From Niabella agricola (lineage in GTDB: Bacteria; Bacteroidota; Bacteroidia; Chitinophagales; Chitinophagaceae), in the NCBI RefSeq assembly GCF_021538615.1, contig NZ_JAJHIZ010000003.1, positions 3,162,001 through 3,226,000 on the forward strand: DNA of 64,000 nucleotides, read 5' to 3'. A program made the translations under genes and the position numbers. Positions 36,101 to 44,967 of the stretch are shown here, piece by piece. The notes beneath the pieces are model-generated. The model was not told the origin of the DNA. It saw only the letters and a program-made list of their open reading frames with translations, and ran no database searches. The stretch's first letter is position 1. The number at the start of each line of letters is the position of its first letter.

Positions 36101-36327
36101 AAGATGATGGCATCGGCATCCGGCAGTCGCTGAAGAATAAGATCAACGGAAGCAAAACACATCATTCCGTTGGTATTGAGAATATCGCCAACCGGATACG
36201 GTTGCTCAACGAAAAGTATGACCTTAGCAGCAGTGTGCATATTTATGACAAAACGGATCTTGAAAACCATACAGGAACCGGCACGATCGTACAATTGTCC
36301 CTGCCGCTTCAAATCAACAGATCATGA
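33196..36327 (+). CDS. Reg_prop/Y_Y_Y sensor with LytS-type histidine kinase
   Basis: A 1043-residue membrane sensor kinase. The only possible start is TTG at 33196, since a stop lies at 33181 in this frame and no ATG precedes the signal peptide (ending near GLVAQQ). A periplasmic region of about 670 residues carries two-bladed Reg_prop propeller repeats (SYSIAQDDLGFMWFGTQDGL, GNVWIGTRGSGI, FWVSTNMGLYRI) and then a Y_Y_Y domain (YRLKGLNDQW, LPPGNYVFELKA). One membrane span (about 792-812) leads to a LytS/His_kinase domain with phospho-acceptor His843 in QMNPHFVFNSL, and an ATPase with PFVENALWHG and EDDGIGI. It lacks the HisKA and AraC parts of classical hybrid two-component regulators and instead signals to the LytTR regulator coupled by ATGA. 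Confidence 0.93.
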   Translation: MNFLRTIGRGITCARKKGFCLILLAGFCFYYAGGLVAQQLHFENYTSEQGLSQNSCYSIAQDDLGFMWFGTQDGLNRYDGCSFKVFLPQSAGGMKLPSHYISSLFFDPYKKLLWVGTIRGACIYHSAGDSLIRIGERYPFATSLEAIAIKRIVAFKEDEYWFVTYNKGLICLNIKTQSIQTFFDNKNDRNSVNDIVWHKGKIIVALLDQLMIMRSEGNAYTAAPLYKNHYFPEIKALFSHGGMLWVGTLAGGCYTIRDPVEAPAEIARLKIDALGMGCFAGDAAGNVWIGTRGSGIVRYDPHTGTILSARHDKYDARSLGKNFVLSLFCDRQGIIWCGVSGNGVAKYDPLRYQFGIISSDPLGNASLPDNMIFDIFKSASGSRYIGTQNSGLLKWEQQTNRFHIQPGTEKYGLSNNTIYDMAEDEQGNLWIASWGGLMQLNRKSGKIRYKKGTLPIAKKMYALIKLKNADSLFTASENGPGFFSIKEEQWHACPDTILQLAALTTGRWSLLTGRYIYEGPGNELWICTVGAGLVQYNYKTQAFKVIEPVLNVSIYARHLYPDGDRFWVATDNGVVVYDVKKQQLIRHIKPGPEEASKVCYAIQKDKEGYFWVSTNMGLYRISPRSFEVQKHFNLGNGLSFLEYNTACAFTDSDGTIQFGGVGGITVFNPHQLRQNQFSPTPLVTSVMVNDRLQQPGGNPAFIKTLTFSHTENFLTIYFAVNNFSNEQNNQFSYRLKGLNDQWSTPGTSNMAQFTSLPPGNYVFELKAANSDGQWSRKVQTLRITIRAPWWHTGWFKTAAVLLLAGLAGIFIRRREQAIRKEATLKQQIAEAEMMAMRAQMNPHFVFNSLNSIREMILCNENKEASHFLGKFAGLIRTTLDQSGKPFVTLRHTIDHLTRYIEMEQIRNGEFTSRILADDDLDPDEVLLPSMLIQPFVENALWHGTTASHKNIDIRIDFKKQEEQLLCVIEDDGIGIRQSLKNKINGSKTHHSVGIENIANRIRLLNEKYDLSSSVHIYDKTDLENHTGTGTIVQLSLPLQINRS

Positions 36328-37091
36328 ACCCGATTACCGCCCTGCTTGTAGATGATGAGCCTAGGGGACTTTCTTCCCTGCAAAAATTATTGCAGCTGAA
36401 TTGCCCCGAAGTTGAGATCCTGGCCTGCTGCCAGGACGTTGATGCTGCTTTGGAAAGAATAAAACGCTTGCAGCCGCAGTTGGTTTTTTTGGATGTGGCC
36501 ATGCCGGGAAAGAATGGTTTCGACCTGCTGCGCAGCCTGGACCGCATCTCGTTTGAGATCATTTTTGTAACCGCGCACAACAGCTATATGATGCAGGCCT
36601 TCCGGTTCAGCGCCGTTGATTATCTTCTCAAACCAGTGGAGGATGAGCTGCTCGCCGAAGCAGTGCAGCGGGCCTCCAAACGGATTACCGATAAAAGTGA
36701 AGGCATGCAATTGAATGCCTTTTTGCACAACCTGCAGCAGAATGGTGCTGTAAAGAAAATGAAACTGTGCGTGCCCTCGCTCCGGGGTGTTAAGGTGATC
36801 GAGATTCCCGACATTATTTATTGCGAGGCAAGCAGTAATTATACCAATTTTTACCTGGCCAACGGCAGTACGCTTTGTTCCAGTAAACCGATCTTTGAAT
36901 ACGAAACCCTGCTGGAAGACAGCTCTTTCGTACGGGTACACAAATCCTTTCTGGTTAACCTCGAACATATTAAAGAATACATTCGCGGCGAAGGCGGAAG
37001 CGTGCTGATGTCCAACGGACATGAAGTAGAAGTGTCGCGGAGAAAAAAAGAAGTCTTTATAAAAAGAATGCGGGAATATTATAAATATTGA
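36324..37091 (+). CDS. LytTR-family response regulator
   Basis: A 255-residue regulator: receiver domain (about 1-125, Asp57 in LVFLDVAMPG, with Asp10/Asp11 as the acidic pair and Lys near 107 in YLLKP), followed by a LytTR DNA-binding domain (about 145-250, IIYCEASSNYTNFYL, FVRVHKSFLVNLEHI). ATG 36324 overlaps the kinase stop (ATGA), so they form one unit. LytTR regulators bind direct repeats near promoters. Its target is not visible in the sequence; the neighbouring secreted protein or the haloperoxidase run are candidates. Confidence 0.95.
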   Translation: MNPITALLVDDEPRGLSSLQKLLQLNCPEVEILACCQDVDAALERIKRLQPQLVFLDVAMPGKNGFDLLRSLDRISFEIIFVTAHNSYMMQAFRFSAVDYLLKPVEDELLAEAVQRASKRITDKSEGMQLNAFLHNLQQNGAVKKMKLCVPSLRGVKVIEIPDIIYCEASSNYTNFYLANGSTLCSSKPIFEYETLLEDSSFVRVHKSFLVNLEHIKEYIRGEGGSVLMSNGHEVEVSRRKKEVFIKRMREYYKY

Positions 37092-37236
37092 TCGGTATCC
37101 GGCATAAACGCTTGTAAAAGATGCCGAAAGGATTTCCCTTTTGGGCTTCCATGCCTGAGTAATCCGATTCTCGCTTAATTTGGGTATTTCCGGTTTTACT
37201 AAACCTGTTTAGCTTTAGCAACTAAAAGCAAAAACT

Positions 37237-37788
37237 ATGAAACAACGTATATTCCTGTTGTTGCTGACAACTGGTTACCTGGTTGCGGGTCATACATTTG
37301 GCCAAGCAGAAAAAGGATCAACTCAAGGTGTGGCAACAAATGAAATGCTGATCACCAGCGGCACCTACTTCATTATTAACGGAAATGCTGCACTAACACC
37401 CGAAGCCGCTTCGCTCGGACAGAACGTATTTCTGAAGCCCTTCCGCCGCAGCGGTCTGCAAAAATGGATGGTTACAAAAAGCGCCACGGAAAAAAATATA
37501 ACCTACACCATAAAGCTGGCGGGCGATGCGGAAGATCTGTGGTTTCAGCCGTTTCCGTCCGGAAACGATCATACGCCCGTGGTAAGTTATAAGTTAGACA
37601 ATGTATCGTATAAGATAACGCCGGTTCCGGGCAAGGCAGGGCTTTGGTATATTAAAAGCATAAAGCGAAACGGCGATGCCTTACGGTCGTATATGTCAGA
37701 TGCGGCGTCCCCCCTCGAACTGCGGTTCGAACCCATTGAAGAAGGAAACGCTAAATTCTACTGGAAATTTGAAGCCGCAGGTGAATAA
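37237..37788 (+). CDS. Secreted protein, possibly beta-trefoil/ricin-like
   Basis: A 183-residue protein with signal peptide ending near HTFGQA (residue 24). The repeated pattern GTYFIINGNAALTP, KWMVTKS...YTIKL and WYIKSIKRNG...LELRFEPI...KFYWKFE resembles the beta-trefoil (ricin-B or RICIN-type) repeats of carbohydrate-binding proteins. No lectin motif is conserved enough to be sure. It lies 145 bases after the regulator gene and could be its target. Confidence 0.6.
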   Translation: MKQRIFLLLLTTGYLVAGHTFGQAEKGSTQGVATNEMLITSGTYFIINGNAALTPEAASLGQNVFLKPFRRSGLQKWMVTKSATEKNITYTIKLAGDAEDLWFQPFPSGNDHTPVVSYKLDNVSYKITPVPGKAGLWYIKSIKRNGDALRSYMSDAASPLELRFEPIEEGNAKFYWKFEAAGE

Positions 37789-38100
37789 AAATAAAAGTGC
37801 ACCGGCCCCCAACGATTAAGACCGTTTGCTGAATACACCAGCCTGGTATCAGTCCGGTGAACGGGAATGTTGGATATGGTGACGCGGCAACATCATCGGC
37901 TGTGCACATTTGCGGGAACCATCTGCATCAACCGCCGGAAATGGGAAGATCTGCTGTATGTATTTAAAACGGAACGGATAAACGCGCCTATACACGATCG
38001 TCATTGTTAAAAAAGTATAGCTTTTGGATAGAATTGTTCCACTTTTGCCAGTCTTTACTTAAAAGCGACAACTTTTCTTCAGCGGAACATCAAACTTTAG
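37789..38100. other. Intergenic region, no gene recognised
   Basis: A region of about 310 bases before the PSD1 operon. A 45-codon open stretch (37876-38010) is present but has no supported family and poor coding character. No hairpin terminator is apparent. Confidence 0.35.
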
Positions 38101-38108
38101 TAAGTTTG
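38101..38108 (+). promoter_or_regulatory. Candidate promoter of the PSD1/DUF1501 operon (-7 box)
   Basis: TAAGTTTG matches TAnnTTTG exactly, 69 bases before the ATG at 38177. It fits as the start of the four-gene operon. A -33 TTG at standard spacing is not clear. Confidence 0.5.
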
Positions 38109-38176
38109 AGAAGAAGAAACGGCCGCGTGCCGGTGATTTCCCCCGGACCGGTCCGATTAATGATTGCAAAAAAACG

Positions 38177-40912
38177 ATGGTGCACTTTTATTACAACAGG
38201 AAGATACTGCTGGTGTTGGCCGCTTTAGTTACAACGGGTATTGCTGCATGCTTTACCAGCCGGTCAAAGAAAGTGGATTTTAGTGCCGATGTAAAACCGA
38301 TCCTGAATAAAAAATGTATTACCTGTCACGGAGGAGTGAAAGCGAAGGGAGGCTTTAGCGTTTTGTTCAGGGAAGAAGCCCTGGCAAAAACAGAATCCGG
38401 TAAACCGGCCATTATTCCCGGTGATCCGGACAACAGTGAAATGATCCGAAGGCTAACGGTAAAAGATCCGGAGGAGCGCATGCCGTATAAGCACGAGCCC
38501 CTGAGCGAAGATGAAATAGACATTTTGCGCCGTTGGATCAGGCAAGGCGCCAAATGGGGGGATCATTGGGCCTATTTGCCGGTAAAACAAACGGATATAC
38601 CGGATAAAGACAATGCCTGGATCCGGAATGATATAGACCGGTTTATTTATGAAAAACTGGATGCACAAGACCTGGAGCCGGCGGCACAGGCCGACCCCCA
38701 AACCTTGTTACGGAGGGTGAGCCTTGATTTGATTGGTATGTATCCCGATTCTGCAATTTCGGATCAATACCTGAAAAGCAGTGATGATAAAGGATATGAG
38801 CGCCTGGTGGATGCATTGCTGGCCTCGCCGCATTTTGGTGAAAAATGGACCTCCATGTGGCTGGATCTTGCACGGTATGCCGATACCAAGGGCTACGAAT
38901 CGGATGGCGGACGCAATATCTGGCGGTACCGCGACTGGCTGATCGATGCATTCAATACCGATAAGCCCTATGATGTCTTTTTAACCGAGCAAATTGCAGG
39001 AGACCTGTTGCCGGATCCCACAGACGCGCAATACATCGCCACGGCATTCAGCCGTAATTCCATGACCAATGATGAAGGGGGTACTGATAACGAGGAATTC
39101 CGGGTGGCAGCAGTGATGGACCGGGTGAATACAACCTGGGAATCCCTGATGGGTACAACTTTTTCCTGTGTGCAATGCCACAGTCATCCCTATGATCCGT
39201 TCCGGCACGATGAATATTATAAATTCATGGCGTATTTTAATAATACGAGAGACAATGATATCCCGGGTGAATATCCCGTCCTGAGAGAATACAACGATTC
39301 CCTTAAAAATGAATTAACGCAACTGACCCGGTGGATCAAAGACAATGGTACCGCCGAACAGTCGGAGCGCGTACGCCATTTCCTGAAGACCCTGCAACCT
39401 GCTTTTTATGCAACCACGGCTGATAGCCTGGAAAACGCGCTGCCGACCAATAAAAACGGTCCTTTAAATATGCGGAACCACTCGCATGCACGCCTGAAGC
39501 ATATCCAGCTGGATGGTATGGGACAAATTGTTTTTATGTTCCATTCCAATAAACCGGGCGGTAAAATTATTTTCAGGAAGGACCAGCCGCAGGGCGAAGT
39601 GCTGGGCACTTATTTGGTTCAGCCGGAAGACCGGTGGCATTATGGAATGGTGAATACGATGGCGTCAACCGGGGTACACGATGTATATGTAACCTATCAA
39701 AACCCAACGGCGGAGAGCGACGAGATTATGGCGACGTTCGACTGGTTCGGTTTTCTGCCGGAACTACCCGCAAAAGACAGCCCCGACTTTGAGGCACACA
39801 AAAAAACGTATTGGAACCTGCTGAATGCTCCTGTTACTATTACACCGGTCATGGTGGAAAATCCCAGCTGGATGCAACGGCAAACCCACGTATTTGAAAG
39901 AGGGAACCGGCTTACGTTGGGAAAAGCGGTGGAACCTTCGGTACCGCAATCATTGAAGTTTGCCATGCCGGCCAATGCACCCAAAAACCGCATGGGGTTG
40001 GCGCTTTGGCTTACAGATAAACGAAATCCCCTGGTGTCCCGCACCCTGGTGAACCGGCTCTGGGAACAACTGTTTGGAACGGGCATTGTGGAAACACTGG
40101 AAGATATGGGTACCCAGGGCATGCTGCCTACGCATAAAGCGTTGCTGGACCATCTTTCCTGGACGTTTATGAACGAGTATAAATGGAGCATCAAAAAACT
40201 ATTGAAAGAAATAGTGATGAGTGCTACCTACCGGCAGAACTCAAGGCTAACCCCCGAACTCAAAGAAAAAGATCCGGGGAATAAATTTTATGCAAGAGGG
40301 CCCCGGGTACGGCTCAGCGCCGAGCAGTTGCGCGATCAGCACCTCTGTATCAGCGGACTGATGAGTGCTAAAATGTATGGACCGGGTGTAATGCCCTGGC
40401 AGCCGGAGGGGATCTGGCTTTCACCATATAACGGTGCACGGTGGCAAAACAGCACCGGCGAGGACCAGTACCGGCGTGCAGTATATACCTACTGGAAGCG
40501 CACAGCTCCTTATCCTTCCATGATCTCCTTTGATGGCGTACAGCGGGTATTATGCACGGCACGGCGGATAAAGACAAACACGCCGCTGCAGGCATTAACA
40601 ACACTCAATGATTCGGCCTATATTGATATGGCGCGGCATTTGGCCTACCGGATGCAGCGGGAAGGCGGCCAGGATTTCACCGCGCAGATAAAAAAGGGCT
40701 ACCAGCTGATGTTGTACAAGCCAATAAAGGAAGAGAAGCTGAAACTGTTTGAAGGGTTGTACCAGCAGGCATTAAAAGAATTCAGAGCGGATGCAAAAAA
40801 AACCACGGCAATGGTAGGTGGAGAGCAGGAAAAAGCGGTACCGGCTACGGCCGCATTGGTGGTGGTAGCCAATGCCCTGTTGAACCTGGATGAAGTAGTT
40901 GTGAAAAATTAA
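38177..40912 (+). CDS. PSD1/DUF1549-DUF1553 protein with c-type cytochrome domain
   Basis: A 911-residue lipoprotein or exported protein (hydrophobic N-terminus with IAAC, cysteine 25). The N-terminal PSCyt1-type heme domain holds CITCH (residues 47-51), with later Met near MPYKHEP as possible ligand. DUF1549 follows (about 135-345, RRVSLDLIGMYP, FGEKWTSMWLDLARYADTKG) and ends with a second heme-type motif CVQCH (331-335) in CVQCHSHPYDP. A middle jelly-roll region and then DUF1553 (about 590-870, NRLWEQLFGTGIVET, MSATYRQNSR) complete the normal planctomycete-type architecture. The biochemical role of this family is unknown; it is nearly always paired with DUF1501, as here. Confidence 0.92.
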   Translation: MVHFYYNRKILLVLAALVTTGIAACFTSRSKKVDFSADVKPILNKKCITCHGGVKAKGGFSVLFREEALAKTESGKPAIIPGDPDNSEMIRRLTVKDPEERMPYKHEPLSEDEIDILRRWIRQGAKWGDHWAYLPVKQTDIPDKDNAWIRNDIDRFIYEKLDAQDLEPAAQADPQTLLRRVSLDLIGMYPDSAISDQYLKSSDDKGYERLVDALLASPHFGEKWTSMWLDLARYADTKGYESDGGRNIWRYRDWLIDAFNTDKPYDVFLTEQIAGDLLPDPTDAQYIATAFSRNSMTNDEGGTDNEEFRVAAVMDRVNTTWESLMGTTFSCVQCHSHPYDPFRHDEYYKFMAYFNNTRDNDIPGEYPVLREYNDSLKNELTQLTRWIKDNGTAEQSERVRHFLKTLQPAFYATTADSLENALPTNKNGPLNMRNHSHARLKHIQLDGMGQIVFMFHSNKPGGKIIFRKDQPQGEVLGTYLVQPEDRWHYGMVNTMASTGVHDVYVTYQNPTAESDEIMATFDWFGFLPELPAKDSPDFEAHKKTYWNLLNAPVTITPVMVENPSWMQRQTHVFERGNRLTLGKAVEPSVPQSLKFAMPANAPKNRMGLALWLTDKRNPLVSRTLVNRLWEQLFGTGIVETLEDMGTQGMLPTHKALLDHLSWTFMNEYKWSIKKLLKEIVMSATYRQNSRLTPELKEKDPGNKFYARGPRVRLSAEQLRDQHLCISGLMSAKMYGPGVMPWQPEGIWLSPYNGARWQNSTGEDQYRRAVYTYWKRTAPYPSMISFDGVQRVLCTARRIKTNTPLQALTTLNDSAYIDMARHLAYRMQREGGQDFTAQIKKGYQLMLYKPIKEEKLKLFEGLYQQALKEFRADAKKTTAMVGGEQEKAVPATAALVVVANALLNLDEVVVKN

Positions 40913-40930
40913 ACAACGCAAAGGATTACA

Positions 40931-42439
40931 ATGACAAAAAAAGACCTGATTGATCAGCGATTGGTAAGGGAGGCCGAGCAAATGGTGATGCGCACCCACA
41001 CGCGGCGGCATTTTATCAAAGAAAGTGCTATGGGCCTGGGCGCACTGGCGATGGGCTCCCTGCTGGGAAGCTGCGGTGGCAAGAAAAAGACAGCACACTC
41101 CATTGTATTTGATCCGGCGCATCCCTTATTACCCAAGGCTCCGCCATTTTTGGGCAAGGCGAAAAGCGTTATTTTTTTACATATGGCCGGAGCTCCTTCG
41201 CAACTGGAACTGTTTGATTATAAACCGGAGCTGTCGAAAATGGATGGCCAGGATTGTCCGCCCTCCTTCCTGGAAGGGAAGCAGTTCGCATTCATCACCG
41301 GTGTTCCCAAAATGTTGGGGCCGCAGGCTGCCTTCGCCCGGCATGGCCAGTCGGGTGCCTGGGTCAGCGAGCATCTTCCGCACCTTTCACAGGTTGTGGA
41401 TGAGATCTCTTTTTTGAAGGCGGTTACCACCGATCAGTTTAACCATGCTCCGGCGCAATTGTTGGTGCATACTGGCAGTCCACGGCTGGGAAGACCCAGC
41501 ATTGGCAGCTGGGTTACTTATGGACTGGGTACCGAAAACCAGAACCTGCCCGGGTTTGTGGTGCTCACCAGCGGCGGCAGTTTCCCGGATGCTGGCAAAA
41601 GTGTATGGGGCAGCGGCTTTCTGCCTTCAGTATACCAGGGCGTGCAGTGCCGCAGCGAAGGAGATCCGGTGCTCTTTATCAAGGATCCGGATGGCATGAG
41701 CCGCGATCTGCGCAAGGCTTCCATCGAAGCCGTTAACAAAGCAAATATGCAGGAGTATCAGGGTTATAATGATCCGGAGATCCTTTCCCGTATCTCCCAA
41801 TACGAAATGGCCTACCGAATGCAGATCACCGCGCCCGACGTAATGAACATCAATGATGAGCCGCAGTACATCCATGACATGTATGGCACAAAGCCCGGGA
41901 AAGCCTGTTTTGCCAATAATGTATTGCTGGCACGCAAGCTGGTGGAAAAAGGAGTGCGGTTTGTACAATTGTTCGACTGGGGCTGGGATGCGCACGGTGA
42001 TAACGCCAGCAATGCGCTCAATATCGGTATCATTAACAAATACCGAAGCGTGGATAAACCGGTTACTGCATTGTTGCTGGATCTGAAACAAAGAGGCCTG
42101 TTGGATGAAACCCTGGTGGTATGGGCTGGCGAATTCGGACGCACCCCCATGATGGAAAACCGGAATGGAGCGCAAAATCCTTTTAAAGGAAGGGATCATC
42201 ACACCGAAGCATTCACCATCTGGATGGCCGGCGGCGGTATTAAAAAAGGCTATACACACGGGGAAACGGACGAGATCGGGTACAGTGCCGTAAGCGGAAA
42301 GGTAGATGCTTTTGATATACAGGCTACCATTTTAAACCAACTGGGATTCGATCACGAGCAGTTTACCTATCCATACCAGGGGCGGCCATTCCGTTTGACC
42401 GATGTAGGGGGTAAAGTAATACAGGAGATCATTGCCTAA
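40931..42439 (+). CDS. DUF1501 family protein, Tat-exported lipoprotein
   Basis: A 502-residue protein with a twin-arginine signal (RRHFIKESAMG, Arg25-Arg26) and a lipobox LLGSC at Cys48. The DUF1501 domain belongs to the alkaline phosphatase/sulfatase fold; seen are VIFLHMAGAPSQLELFD, QLFDWGWDAHGDN, LVVWAGEFGRTPM and GRDHHTEAFTIWMAGGG. These conserved acidic and His residues match a metal site, but no substrate is established. It starts 18 bases after the PSD1 gene. Confidence 0.93.
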   Translation: MTKKDLIDQRLVREAEQMVMRTHTRRHFIKESAMGLGALAMGSLLGSCGGKKKTAHSIVFDPAHPLLPKAPPFLGKAKSVIFLHMAGAPSQLELFDYKPELSKMDGQDCPPSFLEGKQFAFITGVPKMLGPQAAFARHGQSGAWVSEHLPHLSQVVDEISFLKAVTTDQFNHAPAQLLVHTGSPRLGRPSIGSWVTYGLGTENQNLPGFVVLTSGGSFPDAGKSVWGSGFLPSVYQGVQCRSEGDPVLFIKDPDGMSRDLRKASIEAVNKANMQEYQGYNDPEILSRISQYEMAYRMQITAPDVMNINDEPQYIHDMYGTKPGKACFANNVLLARKLVEKGVRFVQLFDWGWDAHGDNASNALNIGIINKYRSVDKPVTALLLDLKQRGLLDETLVVWAGEFGRTPMMENRNGAQNPFKGRDHHTEAFTIWMAGGGIKKGYTHGETDEIGYSAVSGKVDAFDIQATILNQLGFDHEQFTYPYQGRPFRLTDVGGKVIQEIIA

Positions 42440-42455
42440 CAGCGATTGAAAATAT

Positions 42456-43391
42456 ATGAATCATAGCAGAAGAAGCTTTTTAAAATCATCATCCGCCGCG
42501 GCTGCAGCGGGTTTGTTTTTCCCTTATGGAGCTGTTGCGGCAAGGCCGGAGTTATTGAAAGCGCCCGCAAAAGCCGGTTTCCGGCTCGTGGTTATGGCTA
42601 CGAACTGGGGATTTAACGGAACTGCAGATGCCTTTTGTGCAGCTGCCAAAAAAGAAGGGTACGACGGTATTGAAGTTTGGTGGCCGGGAGAAGCGGCACA
42701 GCAAAAAGAACTGTTTGACGCATTAAAGAGGCACCAGCTGGAGGTGGGGTTCCTTTGCGGGGGCTATCAGCCCGTTTGGAAAGAGCATTTGGAATACTTT
42801 AAAAAAGCCGCTTCCGCTGCCGCCGGAAACCCGGCGCAAAAACCGGTGTACATCAACTGTCATTCTGGGCGGGATCATTTCAGCTACGAAGAAAACAAAG
42901 CTTTCATCGATTTTACCAGCGGGCTTTCTACGCAAACCGGCATCACCATTTGCCACGAAACCCATCGTTCGCGTATGTTGTTTGCTGCACATGTGGCCCG
43001 GCAGTTCATTGAAAAGAACCCGTCGTTAAAAGTAACACTTGACATTTCGCACTGGTGTAATGTACATGAAAGCATGCTGGGCGACCAGCAGGAAACCGTT
43101 GCGATGGCGCTGGCAAGAGTAGAACATATTCATGCCCGGATTGGGCATCCGGAAGGGCCGCAGGTAAACGACCCCCGCGCGCCGGAATGGGAAACGATCG
43201 TAAAACAGCATTTCGACTGGTGGGACGTGGTCGCTGCACGCAAACGGCAACGGGGCGAAACAATGACGGTGCTTACGGAATTTGGTCCACCTACCTATAT
43301 GCCGGTGTTGCCCTATACGCAGCAACCTGTAGCCGATCAATGGGCGATCAATGTACACATGATGAAAACACTTAGAAACCGGTATCAATAA
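42456..43391 (+). CDS. Sugar phosphate isomerase/epimerase-like TIM barrel, Tat-exported
   Basis: A 311-residue protein with a Tat signal (RRSFLKSSSAAAAAG, Arg5-Arg6). The rest is a xylose-isomerase-like TIM barrel (AP endonuclease 2 fold): GYDGIEVWWPGE, YINCHSGRDHFS, ICHETHRSRM, VTLDISHWCNVHE, EHIHARIGHPEGPQ. The Glu/His/Asp residues fit the metal site of such isomerases. Export points to action on free sugars rather than phosphorylated ones, possibly keto-sugars. It is between DUF1501 (16 bases) and the cytochrome-LRR gene. Confidence 0.88.
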   Translation: MNHSRRSFLKSSSAAAAAGLFFPYGAVAARPELLKAPAKAGFRLVVMATNWGFNGTADAFCAAAKKEGYDGIEVWWPGEAAQQKELFDALKRHQLEVGFLCGGYQPVWKEHLEYFKKAASAAAGNPAQKPVYINCHSGRDHFSYEENKAFIDFTSGLSTQTGITICHETHRSRMLFAAHVARQFIEKNPSLKVTLDISHWCNVHESMLGDQQETVAMALARVEHIHARIGHPEGPQVNDPRAPEWETIVKQHFDWWDVVAARKRQRGETMTVLTEFGPPTYMPVLPYTQQPVADQWAINVHMMKTLRNRYQ

Positions 43392-43397
43392 TTGTTT

Positions 43398-44801
43398 ATG
43401 ACGATGCTTGCACTTGTGGATTTTATCGGACGCTTTCATCCTGTATGGGTGCACCTGCCCATTGGCATCCTGCTGATGGCTTGCTTATTCCAGTTGTTTG
43501 CAAAACGGTATCCCCTGCTGAAGCCAGCCATTCCTGTATTGTTGTTTTGGGGGGCAATAACGGCTCTTGTTTCCTGTATCACCGGTTACCTGCTGTCTTT
43601 AACCGGAGATTATGACGAAGCACTGGTAGCACAACATCAATGGATGGGCATTGCCACAGCAGCCATATCATTGATATTGTATGTTGCAACCCGGCTCTCA
43701 CTGGCTGCCCGGTATGCCCGCTTCGGAGCGGCAATCATCCTTGTGCTGATTATGATTACGGGGCACCTGGGAGGTTCCCTCACCCACGGCGCTGATTATC
43801 TGACAGCCGGGATCGGCGGAGGCGGGGCAGAGCAGGAAATAAAACCGATCCCCAATATACAGGAAGCCGTCCTGTACACGGATGTAGTACAGCCGGTATT
43901 GCAGCGGAAATGCTACAGTTGTCATGGCAGCAGCAAGCAAAAAGGCAAACTGCGTTTGGATGGAGAAGTGCAGATCCTGAAAGGGGGAAAAGATGGAAAA
44001 GCCATCGAAAGCGGCAAGCCGGATGAAAGCATCCTGGTAAAACGGCTGCTGCTGCCGCTAAACGACGACGATCACATGCCGCCCAAGGAAAAACCTCAGC
44101 TAAGTCCCAACGAAGTAGCCATTCTGAGCTGGTGGATAAGTACCGGCAATAGCTTTACAAAAAAGGTAAAGGAATTGCCGCAGCCGGATAAAATAAAACC
44201 CGTACTGGCAGCGCTGCAATCGGGCCGTTCCGGTAATACTGCAAAAAATACGGAACTGCCGGAAGATGAAGTAGGCGCGGCGGATGAGGGCGCGCTGACG
44301 AAACTGAAAGAAGCAGGTATTATGGCCGTTCCGGTTTCCAATGAAACCAATTACCTTTCGGTAAGCTTTGTCGCCGCCGGCGGTAGGGCGCAGGAACTGG
44401 TTAAACTTTTGGAGCCTTTGAAAAAACAGATTGTATGGCTAAAGCTGGACGACAGCAATATCAATGACGAGGGATTAGCGGTCATTGCAAAATTTACGCA
44501 TCTTACCCGGCTGCAATTGGCAAACACAAAAATAACGGATGAAGGACTGTCACAGCTCCGGTCGCTGAAGCAATTACAGGTATTAAACCTGGTTGGTACG
44601 GCCGTCACGGAAAAAGGATTGGCATCCCTAAAGGAACTGAAATCGCTGAGAACCCTTTATCTCTATAAAACAGGTGTTGGAGGGGCCGCATGGGCCCGAT
44701 TGAAACAATCGTTTCCAAAAGTAATACTGGACTCTGGCGGCTATGTCGTGCCCATCCTGCCAACCGATACAATGCTGGTTACAGCAGATAATAAGAAATA
44801 A
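43398..44801 (+). CDS. Membrane protein with c-type cytochrome and leucine-rich repeat domains
   Basis: A 467-residue protein from ATG 43398. Four membrane helices (about residues 12-34, 45-68, 84-103, 108-125) form a DUF2231-like unit with conserved His (HPVWVHLPIG). A PSCyt1-type domain follows with CYSCH (172-176) and DDHMPPKEKPQLS. The C-terminal part (about 320-440) is a leucine-rich repeat stretch (LAVIAKFTHLTRLQLANTKITDEGL, split here for description). This fusion ends the operon and may pass electrons between membrane and the PSD1 protein. Confidence 0.88.
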   Translation: MTMLALVDFIGRFHPVWVHLPIGILLMACLFQLFAKRYPLLKPAIPVLLFWGAITALVSCITGYLLSLTGDYDEALVAQHQWMGIATAAISLILYVATRLSLAARYARFGAAIILVLIMITGHLGGSLTHGADYLTAGIGGGGAEQEIKPIPNIQEAVLYTDVVQPVLQRKCYSCHGSSKQKGKLRLDGEVQILKGGKDGKAIESGKPDESILVKRLLLPLNDDDHMPPKEKPQLSPNEVAILSWWISTGNSFTKKVKELPQPDKIKPVLAALQSGRSGNTAKNTELPEDEVGAADEGALTKLKEAGIMAVPVSNETNYLSVSFVAAGGRAQELVKLLEPLKKQIVWLKLDDSNINDEGLAVIAKFTHLTRLQLANTKITDEGLSQLRSLKQLQVLNLVGTAVTEKGLASLKELKSLRTLYLYKTGVGGAAWARLKQSFPKVILDSGGYVVPILPTDTMLVTADNKK

Positions 44802-44850
44802 CCCAACATTTATCCGGCAATCATTCAATTGCAGCACCAAGGCCTCAATG

Positions 44851-44884
44851 ATACATATTTGTATTATATAAATATGTATTTTTT
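44851..44884 (+). terminator. AT-rich inverted repeat with T-run between operon and Cas6-like gene
   Basis: ATACATATTT (44851-44860) and AAATATGTAT (44870-44879) form a perfect 10-bp inverted repeat with a nine-base loop, followed by a T-run to 44884. The stem is weak because it has almost no G/C. It could be a terminator of the upstream operon or an operator for the Cas6-like gene 84 bases downstream. Confidence 0.45.
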
Positions 44885-44967
44885 AATGAATTTACTCTAT
44901 TGTTTTAATAATTTTATTGCGAAATACAAATATTTTAATTTATACAATTCGTGCAGGCCTTTTTAGA

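Noticed and set aside
37876..38010. 45-codon open stretch as a small gene
   Set aside because: No start context, no known family and poor coding character.
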